A program made the translations under genes and the position numbers. Source: SKKY01 sp965228015 (GTDB taxonomy: Bacteria; Bacillota; Peptococcia; Peptococcales; SKKY01). Taken from it: a stretch of DNA of 64,000 bases. Positions 8,361-18,155 of the stretch are shown in pieces. Position 1 is the stretch's first letter. Each line of letters starts with the position of its first letter. Location: positions 868,001-932,000 of the forward strand of contig OZ245787.1 in NCBI GenBank assembly GCA_965228015.1. Direction: 5' to 3'. The notes beneath the pieces are model-generated. The model made no database searches. It was given only the letters and a program-made list of their open reading frames with translations, and was not told the DNA's origin.

Positions 8361-9912
8361 GATCGTATCAATTAATTATGGGTTTTAAAAGAATAAAAAA
8401 ACTCCTTGTATGTATTACGTGCTAAATCGCACTCGCTATCCTTTTAAATAATTCTCTTTTCCAAGTTCTCTTGCCAGTTAAAACTACTGGCACATTGCCA
8501 AATTTCTCATCTGATATTAGGTTCGTAGCTTTTTTTATAACACGGCTTTCTAATTTTATGATTCTTGTTTCTGTTTTTCTTGCTTCTTTCTTTTACTAAA
8601 TCATATACATTACCTGAATTAGCCTTAAAAGCCCTCAGACGTGACATTTGATCAACACCTTCTCTGTACCAGCTTAGAGGCCTTGAACTTAATCTTGCAG
8701 ATAATATATAACTAATATGGCCTTCTGCGCTACAACCTATATAATCCGGGTCATATTGATTCATTATACCTTCCCAATTATTTAACACATAACTTCTAGC
8801 ATCTTTTATTGCTTCTATTTTTTGTTTCTGATTCTGTTTCTTCAATTATTGCTTTGAATAAATCTTTTACGAAATCTTTCCTTTTCGTATTTATGTAATA
8901 CCACATCATTTGGTGCGTGCCTTTCATATGAGCAGTTGCCTTCTTTATATATTTCGACAAATAGTATCTATCTAAAACATAGATACTATCTTTAATCCAT
9001 TCTTTGCCTTGTTTTATCCAGTTGGCTCCATCTCCTGATAAATATATCTTTTCGATAATTTCTTCTTCATAGTTGCTATCAATATAATCAGCTACTTCAA
9101 GCCATAAATCAGCACTATCTTGGTAGAGACCACTAAAGTATCTGGGATTTATTAATTCATATCTATCTTTACTTACCTTTCACTTACCTTCGTGAACATA
9201 AATTAATCTAGGTTCGGCACATGTTCCTCTTTGAAGTGAAACATGATCTTCATCAGCTTCGATGTACAAAATCTTAGCTTGAGAATCAGTTTTTTCACTG
9301 GTGCTGCATGATTAGAAATATCTTTAAGCTTTCTAATAGAATTCATTACTGTTTGACCAGTAAGATACACATTCTTCGATATTTTTTCGCTACTTTTTCT
9401 GTATGGTATCTCTATTGCTTCTTCTATTAACATTGATTCTAGCAATATATCCATTCTGTCATTTGCTTCAATACCAACAGCTTCATCAGATAAGTATTTA
9501 TATTCACCAGTAATTTTATGAACATAATACGTTCTTTTATAGGTTACTTCACCAAATATCGTCGCCAAACTTTTCTTCGACTTTGTTTCCTTTATTTTCC
9601 AGCCTCTTTTTCTTACACAATCTTTTTTAACTAAAATATCTACAGTTTCAAGTGCTTTTTCCGTAATTGCAACCCCAACTTCATCCAGTATTTTTTTGGT
9701 TTTTAAAATGAATTTAGATATATTATTTCCCTCAATTAAAGTTGTTTCCATATTTTCTGCTATTTCTTTACCGATTTTAGTTGCAATTTCATGTATAATA
9801 TTATTCATTAGAGTTTCTCCTTTTTTGCGATTTGGTTTAGCGATTTAATTGTAACATAAGGAGTTGCTCTAATATTTTTTTGTTTTTTTACCCATAATTA
9901 TTTTACACTAAC
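8361..9912 (-). mobile_element. ISLre2-family insertion sequence, copy 1
   Basis: About 1552 bp, bounded by imperfect inverted repeats: GATCGTATCAATTAATTATG at the left and, read from the right end, GTTAGTGTAAAATAATTATG (18 of 23 positions match when three more bases are included). Three near-identical copies lie in the same orientation at 18156, 23912 and 36563. The flanks show no 9-bp target duplication. It truncates nfeD on the left and abuts the pepF promoter on the right. Confidence 0.9.
8422..9808 (-). pseudogene. ISLre2-family (UPF0236) transposase, inactivated
   Basis: The N-terminal 201 codons (MNNIIHEIATKIGKEIAENM, with SSEKISKNVYLTGQTVMNSI) match the ISLre2/UPF0236 transposase family. 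Frame is lost at an A6 run (plus-strand T6, 9290-9295). One more A would continue KTDSQAKILYIEADEDHVSLQ. An in-frame TGA follows about 40 codons later (EGK-stop-KVSKDRYELINPRYF). Further shifts occur at runs near 8819 and 8530. An intact protein would be about 460 aa. The first two lesions are shared by all four copies, so none can encode full-length transposase. Confidence 0.88.
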
Positions 9913-9923
9913 CTCTTATTTAT

Positions 9924-9953
9924 TTGCATATCAATCACCTTAACTTATATAAT
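9924..9953 (+). promoter_or_regulatory. Probable pepF promoter
   Basis: TTGCAT and TATAAT are separated by 18 bp, upstream of the pepF ribosome binding site GGGAGGG. The -35 box starts only 11 bp from the end of ISLre2 copy 1. Confidence 0.55.
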
Positions 9954-9986
9954 ATATTTAAACAAACTTAACTAAAGGGAGGGCCT

Positions 9987-11750
9987 ATGAAAAACTACAC
10001 TTGGGATTTAAGTCAACTATACAGTTCAATTGAAAAATGGGAAACTGATTACAATGAAATAAATAATTTATCTATTGAACTTGTTTCAAAAAAAGATATT
10101 TTTACAAAAAGTTCCTCAGCGCTTTTTGATTTTTTAGAAAAACAAGAACACATGGGAATACTTCTTACAAAGATTTATATGTATACAAAAACTGCATTTG
10201 ATGTTGATTTGAAAAATCAAGAAAATAAAAAACTATTCGAAAAGGCTGATGAATTAAATTATCGCATTCAAGATTTATTATCATTTACAGAACCTGAATT
10301 ATTAAAAATATCTAAAAAAAATTTTAATGATTATTTAGAGGAAATAAAGGATTTAGAAAAATATCGTTTTATGTTTGAGAAGCTGTTCAGCAAGAAGGAG
10401 CATATTTTGGATAGTGAAACTGAACAATTATTATCCGGAATGGATTCAATTTCATCTTTTTTTGAAAAAGCCTATGACGATCTTACAGTTGGGGATATTG
10501 AATACCCAAGAATCACTGACCCTTCAACAGGAAAAGAAATTTCAGCTAATAACACAAATTATTATCTAGCTTTGCTTAACCCAGGCAGAAACTTCAGAAA
10601 AGATTTTTTTAACAAACTCCTGGGAACTTATAAAAAGCATAGCAATACTTTAACCTCTCTGTATTTTGGAAGCGTAAAGAAAAATGTTCTTGAAGGAAAA
10701 AAGCGCAATTATAAAAGTGCTTTGAAAATGGCTTTGGATAGTAATTTTATAGATGAAAAAATATACGAAAACCTGATTTCAACTGTAAGAGAAAACTGTA
10801 ATGTTCTGCAGGAATATCTTGAGTACAGAAAAAATACTTTAGGTTATGAAGATTTACACTTCTATGATTTATTTGTTCCTCTGGTAAAAAATATAAATAA
10901 AAAATACACCTTTGAAGAAGCGGAAGATATAATTCTTAATGCCTTAAAACCCTTAGGTGATGATTGTCTAAAGATTATTAAAAAGGCTTTTGATGAAAGA
11001 TGGATGGATGTTTTCCCACAGGAAAATAAAATTTCCGGAGCTTATGCTATAGGTGTTTATGGTGTTCATCCCTATTCTCTTTTAAATTTTAATGGAACTC
11101 TTAATGATATATTTACTATTGCCCATGAATTAGGGCATGTAATGCATAGCTACTACAGTAATAATGAACAGGAATACATTAATTCAAATTATACTATTTT
11201 TTGTGCTGAAGTTGCTTCTACAGTAAATGAACAACTGCTTTACCATTATTTACTAAGTACTTCTGACTCAGAAGAAGAAAAAAAATATTTGCTTAATGAT
11301 CATCTTGACAATCTTCGTTCAACTTTTTTCAGACAAACTTTATTTGCAGAATTTGAAAAAAATGCCCATGAATTAGTAGAAAACAATCAACCTTTAACTG
11401 AGTCTGTTCTTTCTGATATGTATAGAACTTTATATGAAAATTATTATGGAAAAGAGTTTCTAATTGATGAAGCCTTAAAATACGAATGGGCAAGAATTCC
11501 CCATTTTTACTCTGCATTTTACGTTTATCAATATGCAACGGGGATCTCTGCTGCAATAGCTATTTCTGACAAAATAATTAATGATAAAAACTATGACATT
11601 AATGACTACCTTAAGTTCCTGAAAAGTGGTGACTCAAATTATTCTGTAGAACTGTTGAAACTTGCAAAAGTTGATATGTCCTCGCCAGAACCTGTAAAAG
11701 CGACAATTAATAACTTCAAAGAGACTCTGAATAAACTTAAAAACATATAA
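9987..11750 (+). CDS. pepF: Oligoendopeptidase F (M3 family metallopeptidase)
   Basis: 587 aa and intact, the usual PepF/PepB size. The thermolysin-like zinc motif HELGH lies at about residues 380-384 (TIAHELGHVMHSYYS), with the downstream glutamate in FCAEVASTVNE. The family hydrolyses 7-17 residue peptides in the cytoplasm for peptide nutrition or turnover. It is one of the few native plus-strand genes, monocistronic, with its own promoter and a terminator shared with the convergent DUF554 gene. The start is supported by AAGGGAGGG seven bases upstream. Confidence 0.95.
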   Translation: MKNYTWDLSQLYSSIEKWETDYNEINNLSIELVSKKDIFTKSSSALFDFLEKQEHMGILLTKIYMYTKTAFDVDLKNQENKKLFEKADELNYRIQDLLSFTEPELLKISKKNFNDYLEEIKDLEKYRFMFEKLFSKKEHILDSETEQLLSGMDSISSFFEKAYDDLTVGDIEYPRITDPSTGKEISANNTNYYLALLNPGRNFRKDFFNKLLGTYKKHSNTLTSLYFGSVKKNVLEGKKRNYKSALKMALDSNFIDEKIYENLISTVRENCNVLQEYLEYRKNTLGYEDLHFYDLFVPLVKNINKKYTFEEAEDIILNALKPLGDDCLKIIKKAFDERWMDVFPQENKISGAYAIGVYGVHPYSLLNFNGTLNDIFTIAHELGHVMHSYYSNNEQEYINSNYTIFCAEVASTVNEQLLYHYLLSTSDSEEEKKYLLNDHLDNLRSTFFRQTLFAEFEKNAHELVENNQPLTESVLSDMYRTLYENYYGKEFLIDEALKYEWARIPHFYSAFYVYQYATGISAAIAISDKIINDKNYDINDYLKFLKSGDSNYSVELLKLAKVDMSSPEPVKATINNFKETLNKLKNI

Positions 11751-11752
11751 TT

Positions 11753-11789
11753 AAAACAGCCTTCTCAATTTGAATGAGGAGGCTGTTTT
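11753..11789. terminator. Bidirectional terminator between pepF and the DUF554 gene
   Basis: AAAACAGCCTTCTCA pairs with TGAGGAGGCTGTTTT (15-bp stem, one G-T pair, 7-nt loop). The A and T tracts at its ends serve both converging genes. Confidence 0.85.
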
Positions 11790-11800
11790 AATTATATTTA

Positions 11801-12508
11801 TCAAACAAAACCAGGGAAAAAAGCAACTGCGCCCATAGTTACTAAAATTGCTACAAATATCACAGGTAACAAATTAGCTACATTAATCTCTTTAATTCCA
11901 AGTATATTTATTCCAATACCAAGAATTAGTAATCCACCAGTACCAGTCATGTATAGGGTGATTGCATCTGTTAGAAATGGTTTAATACCTGCAGCCATCA
12001 GAGTAATAGCCCCTTGATAAAGAAACACTGGAAGTGCAGAAAAAGCAACTCCAATACCAAGTGATGAGCTAAGAATAATTGAGGTAATAAAGTCAAGAGA
12101 TGATTTTACATATAATATTTTATAAGTATTTGTTAATCCTCCCTCGAGAGAACCCATTATAGCCATTGCTCCAACACAAAAAATTAAGCCGGCAGAAACA
12201 AAACCTTTTACAAAATTTCCTTCTTTTACTCCACCCTTGCTTACCATTTTTTCAAGATTTTGAGCAAGAGAGTTAAGGTGAAAATCTATTCTCATCATTT
12301 CACCAATAAGAGCACCAATAGCAAGACTTATTATAACTATCAACTCATTATTAACCTTAATAGCCATTTTTAAACCTACCAAAATAACCGCCATACCTAT
12401 TCCTTGCATAATAGTGGTTTTGCTTTTTTCAGGAATTCCTTTTCTAAAAATAATTCCCAGGCCTGCTCCAGCTATTATGGCCAAAGTATTTACTATTGTT
12501 CCAAACAT
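11801..12508 (-). CDS. DUF554 family membrane protein
   Basis: 235 aa, glycine-rich and hydrophobic, with about seven membrane helices. It begins MFGTIVNTLAIIAGAGLGII, typical of the YdfK/DUF554 family, which has no established biochemical role. It converges on pepF. The frame is intact and the ATG at 12508 is preceded by AAGGAGATG. Confidence 0.88.
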   Translation of the reverse strand: MFGTIVNTLAIIAGAGLGIIFRKGIPEKSKTTIMQGIGMAVILVGLKMAIKVNNELIVIISLAIGALIGEMMRIDFHLNSLAQNLEKMVSKGGVKEGNFVKGFVSAGLIFCVGAMAIMGSLEGGLTNTYKILYVKSSLDFITSIILSSSLGIGVAFSALPVFLYQGAITLMAAGIKPFLTDAITLYMTGTGGLLILGIGINILGIKEINVANLLPVIFVAILVTMGAVAFFPGFV

Positions 12509-12529
12509 TAATACATCTCCTTACTACCA

Positions 12530-13130
12530 TCATTTTTTTCTAAATACAGCTGTCTTTTTTTCATCAATATAAATCATTTCAAGATCAACCACACCGGAAA
12601 TATATCTTAATGATTTTTCTGAGAAAAATGAAATGTGAGTTTTATCTCTTACATAATGCCAGTTAAAAAAATCCTCTTCCTCTTTTGGACGAAAATATGT
12701 CATCAAAGCAAGAATTCCATTTTCTTTTAAAAGTTCTGAAAATAAATAAAAATAATCCATGGGATTTGCAATATGATTTAATTACCTCGGTACAGGTAAT
12801 TAAATCATATTTATTGCCAATATAAACTTTTTCCGGACTAAAATAATAATCATAGAGGTCTACATTAAAACCATATTTTTCTTCAAGTATTTTTCCAAAG
12901 ACAGGTTGAGGTCCACTGCCAAAATCTAAAGTATTTTTCCCTGATGATACAAAAGGGATAATTGCAGAACTAATAAAACTTTCGAAATATTGAACATATT
13001 TGGGATCATCGACAAAATTATTGTGTTCCTCATATCTTAACTTCTCTTCTTCTTCAGAAATTTTGTATTCAGAACCCTTAAAAATAAAATCACACTTAGA
13101 ACATTTTAAATAATAAACTTCATTTTTCCA
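12530..13130 (-). pseudogene. Class I SAM-dependent methyltransferase, frameshifted at a perfect palindrome
   Basis: The upstream part has an N-terminal CSKC knuckle and the SAM-binding NTLDFGSGPQPVFGKIL, then YDLITCTEVI. The downstream part resumes as NPMDYFYLFSELLKENG and continues to 12530. The family consensus here is CTEVIEHIANP. The sequence instead has an extra base and a G-to-A change exactly where an 18-bp inverted repeat has been perfected (12770-12811). No good start codon is in frame at the 5' end, so a second lesion near 13130 is likely. Substrate unknown. It follows the QueG-like gene. Confidence 0.8.
12770..12811. repeat. Perfect inverted repeat (18 bp arms, 6 bp spacer) inside the methyltransferase gene
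   Basis: Left arm 12770-12787 and right arm 12794-12811 are exact reverse complements around CGGTAC. The break in the reading frame falls within one arm. Confidence 0.95.
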
Positions 13131-13134
13131 TCTT

Positions 13135-13931
13135 TTATTTTTTTGTTTCTGATAAACAAACTGGACATAATTTTCCTAAAGGATTTGTATAGGAACAGGG
13201 AACTTTTGCCAAGCACTTTCCACAAGCATCACTTATCCCCATTTCTTCATAAAGCGCAGCATTTTTCAACAGAATTTCATAACATAACTTTCTGTCAAAT
13301 GTATCTTTTTTCAAAGCACCAAAAGTGCAATTTTTAACACATATACCACAGCTTCCATTTTCAATCCATAAACAGCCGGCTTTAGATTTTCTCTTTTCTT
13401 CCCCAACAGGCATTGAGGTTACAATACTCCCAAACCTTCCTGCTGAACCAGAATCTGTAATAAGCATTCGATGAAGGCCAAAGGTTCCCATTCCTGCCAG
13501 ATAGGCAATATGCTTATGAGACCACCAGCTAATCAATTTTTCAGTATCAAAATTATGGGTGGGTGGAAGAACTTTTGATTCAAATTTAAACTCTAAAAGA
13601 AATTCAGACAACTTTTCATTTAAATCTCTAATTAAATTATTTGTATCAACATATGCCTGAGCCCATTCTTCCGAAGCCATCGTTCCCCCAAAATTACCCC
13701 TTGAAATACTTTCATCAAAAGGCAGAAAATTAACAACAACAGATTCTGCTGTTGTTAATATATCTCTTGGCATTAAATGAACATTCTCCGTTCTTTCTCT
13801 AAGTTCCTTGAATCCTTCATCATCAGATCTTAAAAAGCTACCAAAGGCCTCTTCCAAATAGTTTGGTATTTTTTGTTTTGATTAATTTCTTCTATGTATT
13901 TTTCTATCCAATTTCTAATTCTATTTTCCAC
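13135..13931 (-). pseudogene. QueG-like iron-sulfur protein, one frameshift near the start
   Basis: A 240-codon frame carries two 4Fe-4S-type cysteine groups: GSCGICVKNCTFGAL and a C-terminal DACGKCLAKVPCS. The upstream part (WWSHKHIAYLAGMGTFGLHRMLIT) is typical of epoxyqueuosine reductase-related proteins. It probably started at GTG 13931, overlapping the previous gene by 11 bp. The first 20 or so codons are separated by an A6 run (plus-strand T6, 13869-13874); A7 would give NQNKKIPNYLEEAFGSF. I would not assert tRNA queuosine activity, because this subgroup is more distant from QueG proper. Confidence 0.75.
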
Positions 13932-14178
13932 AGGTAAACCTTTCCATTTCCCCTAATCTTTCCATCGCCTCATAAAAACTATTCCCGCAAGAATCTTCCA
14001 TGGCCAAAAAGGCAGTACAAATACCAGGTCTTTCTGGCTTCCCAAAAAGACCACATAGTTTGTCTTTAGTTAAATGAATACATATCTCCCCAGCTTTTTT
14101 CCCTTTAGGCATTCCTGGAATGGGAGATGAAATTGAGGGAGCAATACAACATGCTCCGCAACCTGGTCGGCATTTCAT
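13921..14178 (-). CDS. YkgJ-type cysteine-cluster protein
   Basis: About 85 aa from the ATG at 14178 (MKCRPGCGACC). The conserved Cys pattern CRPGCGACCIAPS, followed by CIHLTKDKLCGLFGKPERPGIC (spaced cysteines), is that of the YkgJ family, thought to bind a zinc or iron-sulfur centre; function unknown. The start directly follows the stop of the upstream ferredoxin-type gene and the 3' end overlaps the QueG-like gene. A TTG seven codons earlier is also open. Confidence 0.8.
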   Translation of the reverse strand: MKCRPGCGACCIAPSISSPIPGMPKGKKAGEICIHLTKDKLCGLFGKPERPGICTAFLAMEDSCGNSFYEAMERLGEMERFTCGK

Positions 14179-14179
14179 T

Positions 14180-14906
14180 TTAAGCAATATCCTTTTCAAG
14201 TAACTTTAATGGACAGTTTTCAATACATGTACTACATCTTATACACGCTTCATCCTGGAAAATTCCTTCTTCATCAAAATCTTTATAGAGAGCAAGCTGA
14301 ACGGGGCAAACTTTCTCGCACTTTTTACAGCTTACACAAGATTCTATTTCTTTAATTACAACCTTTTGATCTGTCTTATAATTAAGCCTTAATATTTTTC
14401 CAATTTTATAAGTTAACAATTGAAAGGTTTCATAGAACAAAAACGGCACCATGTCCTTGATGAAAAAAATAATGCCATTAATGTTCCAATAATAGTCACA
14501 GCCAAATAATTGGCAACGAATACAAAGCCCAGCTTATCCCAAAAAGAAATTTCCCCCCAAAAGCTAAAGGAAGCTTTAATCCTTGAGTAAAAGATATACA
14601 TAAACCAAGAAAAGGCTAATAGTATAGTAACTTTTGATTTTGCCCAGGAAGGTATTTCCTTATTCCCTGTTATTGGTAATATAATACCATCAAAAAAACT
14701 TCCATGGGGACATGTTGTTCCGCACCAATACTTACCTTTCAAAAAACCAAAACTGGCAAAGCCAGCATAACCGAAATCATAAGTAATCCTAATTTTGGGA
14801 ACCATAATCCTGCAAGTGCTACTAGTGGAATAAATATCCAAGAATATTTTTTTACATGAGAAAAAATCCGGTTTGTTTTTATATAAAAGTTGTTATTTCC
14901 TTTCAT
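14180..14906 (-). pseudogene. NapH-like membrane 4Fe-4S protein, frameshifted at least twice
   Basis: Translated pieces join as a membrane iron-sulfur protein of the NapH/CcoG kind: hydrophobic N-terminus (KKYSWIFIPLVALAGLWFPK), then GFLKGKYWCGTTCPHGSFFD, more helices, SSRTWCRFC, and two ferredoxin clusters (CVSCKKCEKVCP and CIRCSTCIENCP). One frame change lies near 14750 (before GFLKGKYW) and one near 14435, where an extra A would restore FCSMKTFQLLTYK. Such proteins usually pass electrons across the membrane; the partner is not identifiable. The start at 14906 is inferred. Confidence 0.75.
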
Positions 14907-14935
14907 CTTTCCGCCATACCCCCCAATGGTATTTT

Positions 14936-15864
14936 TTATAGTAAACGGAAAGTATTATATCCTTTATATTCTTTAATTGCAACCTTTTTATCCTCTTTTA
15001 ACTCTTCAATAATATTTTCTATCTCTTTTTCTTCACAGTCTCTGCTTTCAAGAAAAGATCGAATTTCCATTTAATTCATAGGATGTCGTTTGATTATGCT
15101 AATCACAGCTTCTTTTTGATCAATAATATCACTTGAAAAACCCTGGGAACTCAACAAATCAATAGAAATTCCCCCAAGTATATTTACTGCATTTTCTATA
15201 GTTTTTTTATCAACTTCTTGTACATTATCTTCTGCTGGTGGTCTTACAGGAGTATTTATATATAGACGGCGGTAATTTATTCCTTTTAGAATTTCTTTAT
15301 ATTTTAATATATCTTTCTCCGAGTCATTTATTCCTTTCATAAACATAATTTCAAGCCAAAGCTCACCTTCATATTCTTTAGAGAATATTTCAAGTCCGTT
15401 TTTTTATATCTTCATATTTTAATTTACCATGAGGACGGTTAATCTTTTTAAACAGAGCCTCATCATAAGCATCGAATGAGGGAAGTACAATATCTGCACA
15501 ATAAAGAGCTTCTTTTACTTCCTCTAATGAAAGAAGGGATCCATTGGTAATAACTACTACTGGTTTGTCAGTTAACTCCTTTAATTTAAGTATCAGTTCT
15601 TTTAAACTAAAATAAAGGGTTGGTTCACCTTCACCAACAATTGAAACTACATCATAATTCTTACCACTTTTTACAAATTCTTTAAATTCTTCTAAGATTT
15701 CTTCTAAAGGGAAGAAATCTTAGAAGAATTTAAAGAATTTTTGTTCTGCTTAGCTGGCAATAAATACATGAATAATTACAACTACTCTCTGGTATTGGGC
15801 TTACGCCAAGGGATAAGCCCAGTCTCCTTGAGGGAACCGGTCCAAAAATATACTTATAAATCAT
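14936..15864 (-). pseudogene. Radical SAM protein with C-terminal winged helix, broken three times
   Basis: The ATG at 15864 overlaps the stop of the upstream chemoreceptor gene (ATGA). The N-terminus reads FGPVPSRRLGLSLGVSPIP, then the radical SAM cluster motif CNYSCIYC. The coding sequence is then interrupted by a 29-bp perfect inverted repeat (15675-15740), resumes as FFPLEEILEEFKEFV, shifts at an A7 run (plus-strand T7, 15399-15405), and stops at an in-frame TAA (15071-15073). That TAA precedes a 44-codon tail (MEIRSFLESRDCEEKEIENI) that matches the winged helix usually ending this family. Such proteins resemble the wyosine/pyruvate-lyase-activating group; substrate unknown. Confidence 0.8.
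15675..15740. repeat. Perfect inverted repeat (29 bp arms, 8 bp spacer) inside the radical SAM gene
   Basis: Left arm 15675-15703, spacer CTAAAGGG, right arm 15712-15740. On the coding strand the arm nearer the 3' end still encodes a good family sequence (LEEILEEFKEF). The other arm is its inverted copy and replaces the expected codons after CQLSRT. Confidence 0.97.
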
Positions 15865-17165
15865 CTGCTTAACTCACCTGCCAAAGATGCTAATCCTTCC
15901 GCAAGAATAGTGACATTTTCTGAAGCTTCTTTTATTTGATTCGCTATACTTGCATTAAAATCAACATCATCAGCAACTTTTTTCGTTATTTCAAGATTTG
16001 ACTGAAATACTGTGATTATTTGCTGGAAACCTTCCAAGGTTTTAATTGTTATATCCAATCCTTCGTTTACAGAATGTCCAGCTCTTTTCATACCCTGGAA
16101 TACCCCTTGAGTATCCTCTCGGGAAACCTGAATCTTTTCAGCAATATCTTTTAAAGCAGTATCAGTACCTTCAGCAAGTTTTCTAACTTCCTCAGCTACT
16201 ACTGTAAAATCTCTCCCCCGCTCTCCTGCCCGTGCCGCTTCAATTGAGGCATTTAACGCTAAAAGATTAGTTTGATCAGTAATTTGACTTATCGTATCAA
16301 TAATTTTAGCAATACTTTCAGAACTTTCATTTAAGTTGGTAACATTCTCTTTCATAACATCAAAATCTTTTTCAATATCTCTCATTGTTCCCGTTACAGA
16401 CTGTATCTGATTACCGCCATTTTCTGCATATTCCTTAACCTGCTGGGCAAAATCTGCTGCTGATAAGGACTCTCTTCTTATTGCCGCCATCATAGATGGC
16501 ATTTCGTTTACAGAAGCAGTGGTTTATTGTGCTGCAGCCGCAAGATTCTAACTGTCATTTTGCAGTTGAATCTGAATTGTTTTTACCTCCTTAATCTCAA
16601 GCATTTGAGATGTATAGCTCTTGATATATTCCTCTATCATCAAAATATTATCAAAAAATGTAAGAGCATCTACTGCTATTAAGGCATCCGCTAATTTTTC
16701 AGGATTATTCCTGTAAGATTCAATAATTACGGGTATCATATGTTTTCTTAAAATATGATAAGCACCCATAAACCATTCCGGATGCAACTTTATTCTGTCG
16801 TGAACCTGTCCAATTTTTTATCTTTCTTTTATATATTCTGTATCAACATTTGCAAGCATCATTTTTCTTAGGTACTGGGTTAATGTTCCCTTAAGTTTTT
16901 CTACTGTTGTGTTTTTATCAAAAATATTTCTAAGTACATCAACTTTTAGAATATCTGCATAAAAATTTTCAACCATTTTGGGAATTTTTAATTCAAGAAT
17001 AGTATTTAATTCTTTAATTGTCTCAAGCTGCTTGTCTGAAAGATGTATGTAATTTACTTTTTGCTGTACTTTTTCATCCTCAACAATAATTGGTTCCCCC
17101 GGATGCATATCTACAACTAATGGTTTTACAACCTCTTTTATTTCCTTCTTCAAAAAAATGCCCAT
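15861..17165 (-). pseudogene. Globin-coupled methyl-accepting chemotaxis protein (HemAT type), three in-frame stops
   Basis: Residues about 35-200 resemble the protoglobin sensor domain: LSDKQLETIKELNTILELKI, then KIGQVHDRIKLHPEWFMGAY with a candidate proximal histidine. The C-terminal half is a signalling domain with DQTNLLALNASIEAARAGE and VVAEEVRKLAE. There is no transmembrane segment, as in soluble HemAT oxygen sensors. TAA at 16818, TAG at 16548 and TAA at 16524 all lie in the same frame, so these are substitutions rather than indels. The start at 17165 has a good upstream AGGAGG. Confidence 0.82.
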
Positions 17166-17204
17166 TTAAATTCCTCCTAAGTATTTTATAAAATTATATG
17201 TTAT

Positions 17205-18047
17205 TTAATATGTAATATCTATTTTTTTGACTAATACTTTTTTATCCCCTGCCCATATTCCTATATATATTTCTGTATTTTCAGCTCTTTCAGGAAGAAT
17301 AAAATTTTGAAAAAGTATTTCCTGATCAATTAAAACCGACAGTTTTTTATCTTCCGCTATTACAGATATTTCATGAAAAGAATCCCACCACTCTTTACCT
17401 GTAGCTGAAGTATTTTCCGGAACAATAAAAGAATTATAGTAGTTAAAAGTATATCCAACTACATCACTTCCTGGCTTATTCTTTACCACTTCTTTAAGAA
17501 CTAAAGAACCTTTGTTTTTTTCATCAAACTGAAGAATATATCCCTGAAAATCATCGTGTTTTTTATTAAAAATATAATCAATTAATATCCCACCACTTTT
17601 TAAGACAGCTGTACATTTATATTTTTCCCCTTTAACAGGGAATAAAATCTTACTGTTTTCTTCCAGTAAAAAAGGATCTTCCTCTAAATATGCTTCATTA
17701 TCTCCGATTATCCATTTTTCTGAATTTACATCCCATACAAATAATATTTTTTCCCCTTGGGTTTCCGGAATATTATCAATATAATTTCTTTCTTTGAGGT
17801 AATCCAGTCTTTCTGAATTGTTTTGAAGAGTCTTATATGTATTATTATAATCATCACATTCTGTATATTTGTAATAATTAACTGCTGTATTTAAAATTTT
17901 CAAATTGGCTTCATCTGTTGTCTTACGAGCTTTCTCTAAAGTTTTCATGAAGCATGATATTATACCGGAGACTAATATACTAATTATAATAATAACAAAC
18001 ATTAATTCCAAAAATGTAAAAGCCCGGTTATCTTTTGTTATATTCAT
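17205..18047 (-). CDS. Prepilin-like protein with N-terminal methylation motif
   Basis: About 280 aa from the ATG at 18047 (GGAGA upstream). The N-terminus NRAFTFLELMFVIIIISILV is a type IV prepilin/pseudopilin signal: cleavage after A, then FTFLE and a hydrophobic helix. The rest is a soluble domain; the last 120 residues look like a beta-sandwich (DDFQGYILQFDEKNKG, WDSFHEISVIAEDKKLSVLI) of the lectin-like type. No other pilus or secretion genes are in the window, so it is an orphan here. It ends about 110 bp from ISLre2 copy 2. Confidence 0.75.
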   Translation of the reverse strand: MNITKDNRAFTFLELMFVIIIISILVSGIISCFMKTLEKARKTTDEANLKILNTAVNYYKYTECDDYNNTYKTLQNNSERLDYLKERNYIDNIPETQGEKILFVWDVNSEKWIIGDNEAYLEEDPFLLEENSKILFPVKGEKYKCTAVLKSGGILIDYIFNKKHDDFQGYILQFDEKNKGSLVLKEVVKNKPGSDVVGYTFNYYNSFIVPENTSATGKEWWDSFHEISVIAEDKKLSVLIDQEILFQNFILPERAENTEIYIGIWAGDKKVLVKKIDITY

Positions 18048-18155
18048 TGAAAAATCTCCTCTAAAATAATTAAAAAATATTAATTTAATCACCTATTAAA
18101 CACATTCTAATTATATAATAAAAAATATAACTTTAGCAAGGTGCTTTATGTATAA

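Noticed and set aside
9289..9296. Programmed -1 frameshifting at the A6C run in the ISLre2 transposase
   Set aside because: The codon phase (AAA AAA C) is not the usual A AAA AAC slippery arrangement, and an in-frame TGA about 40 codons later would stop the product anyway. ISLre2 transposases are normally a single frame.
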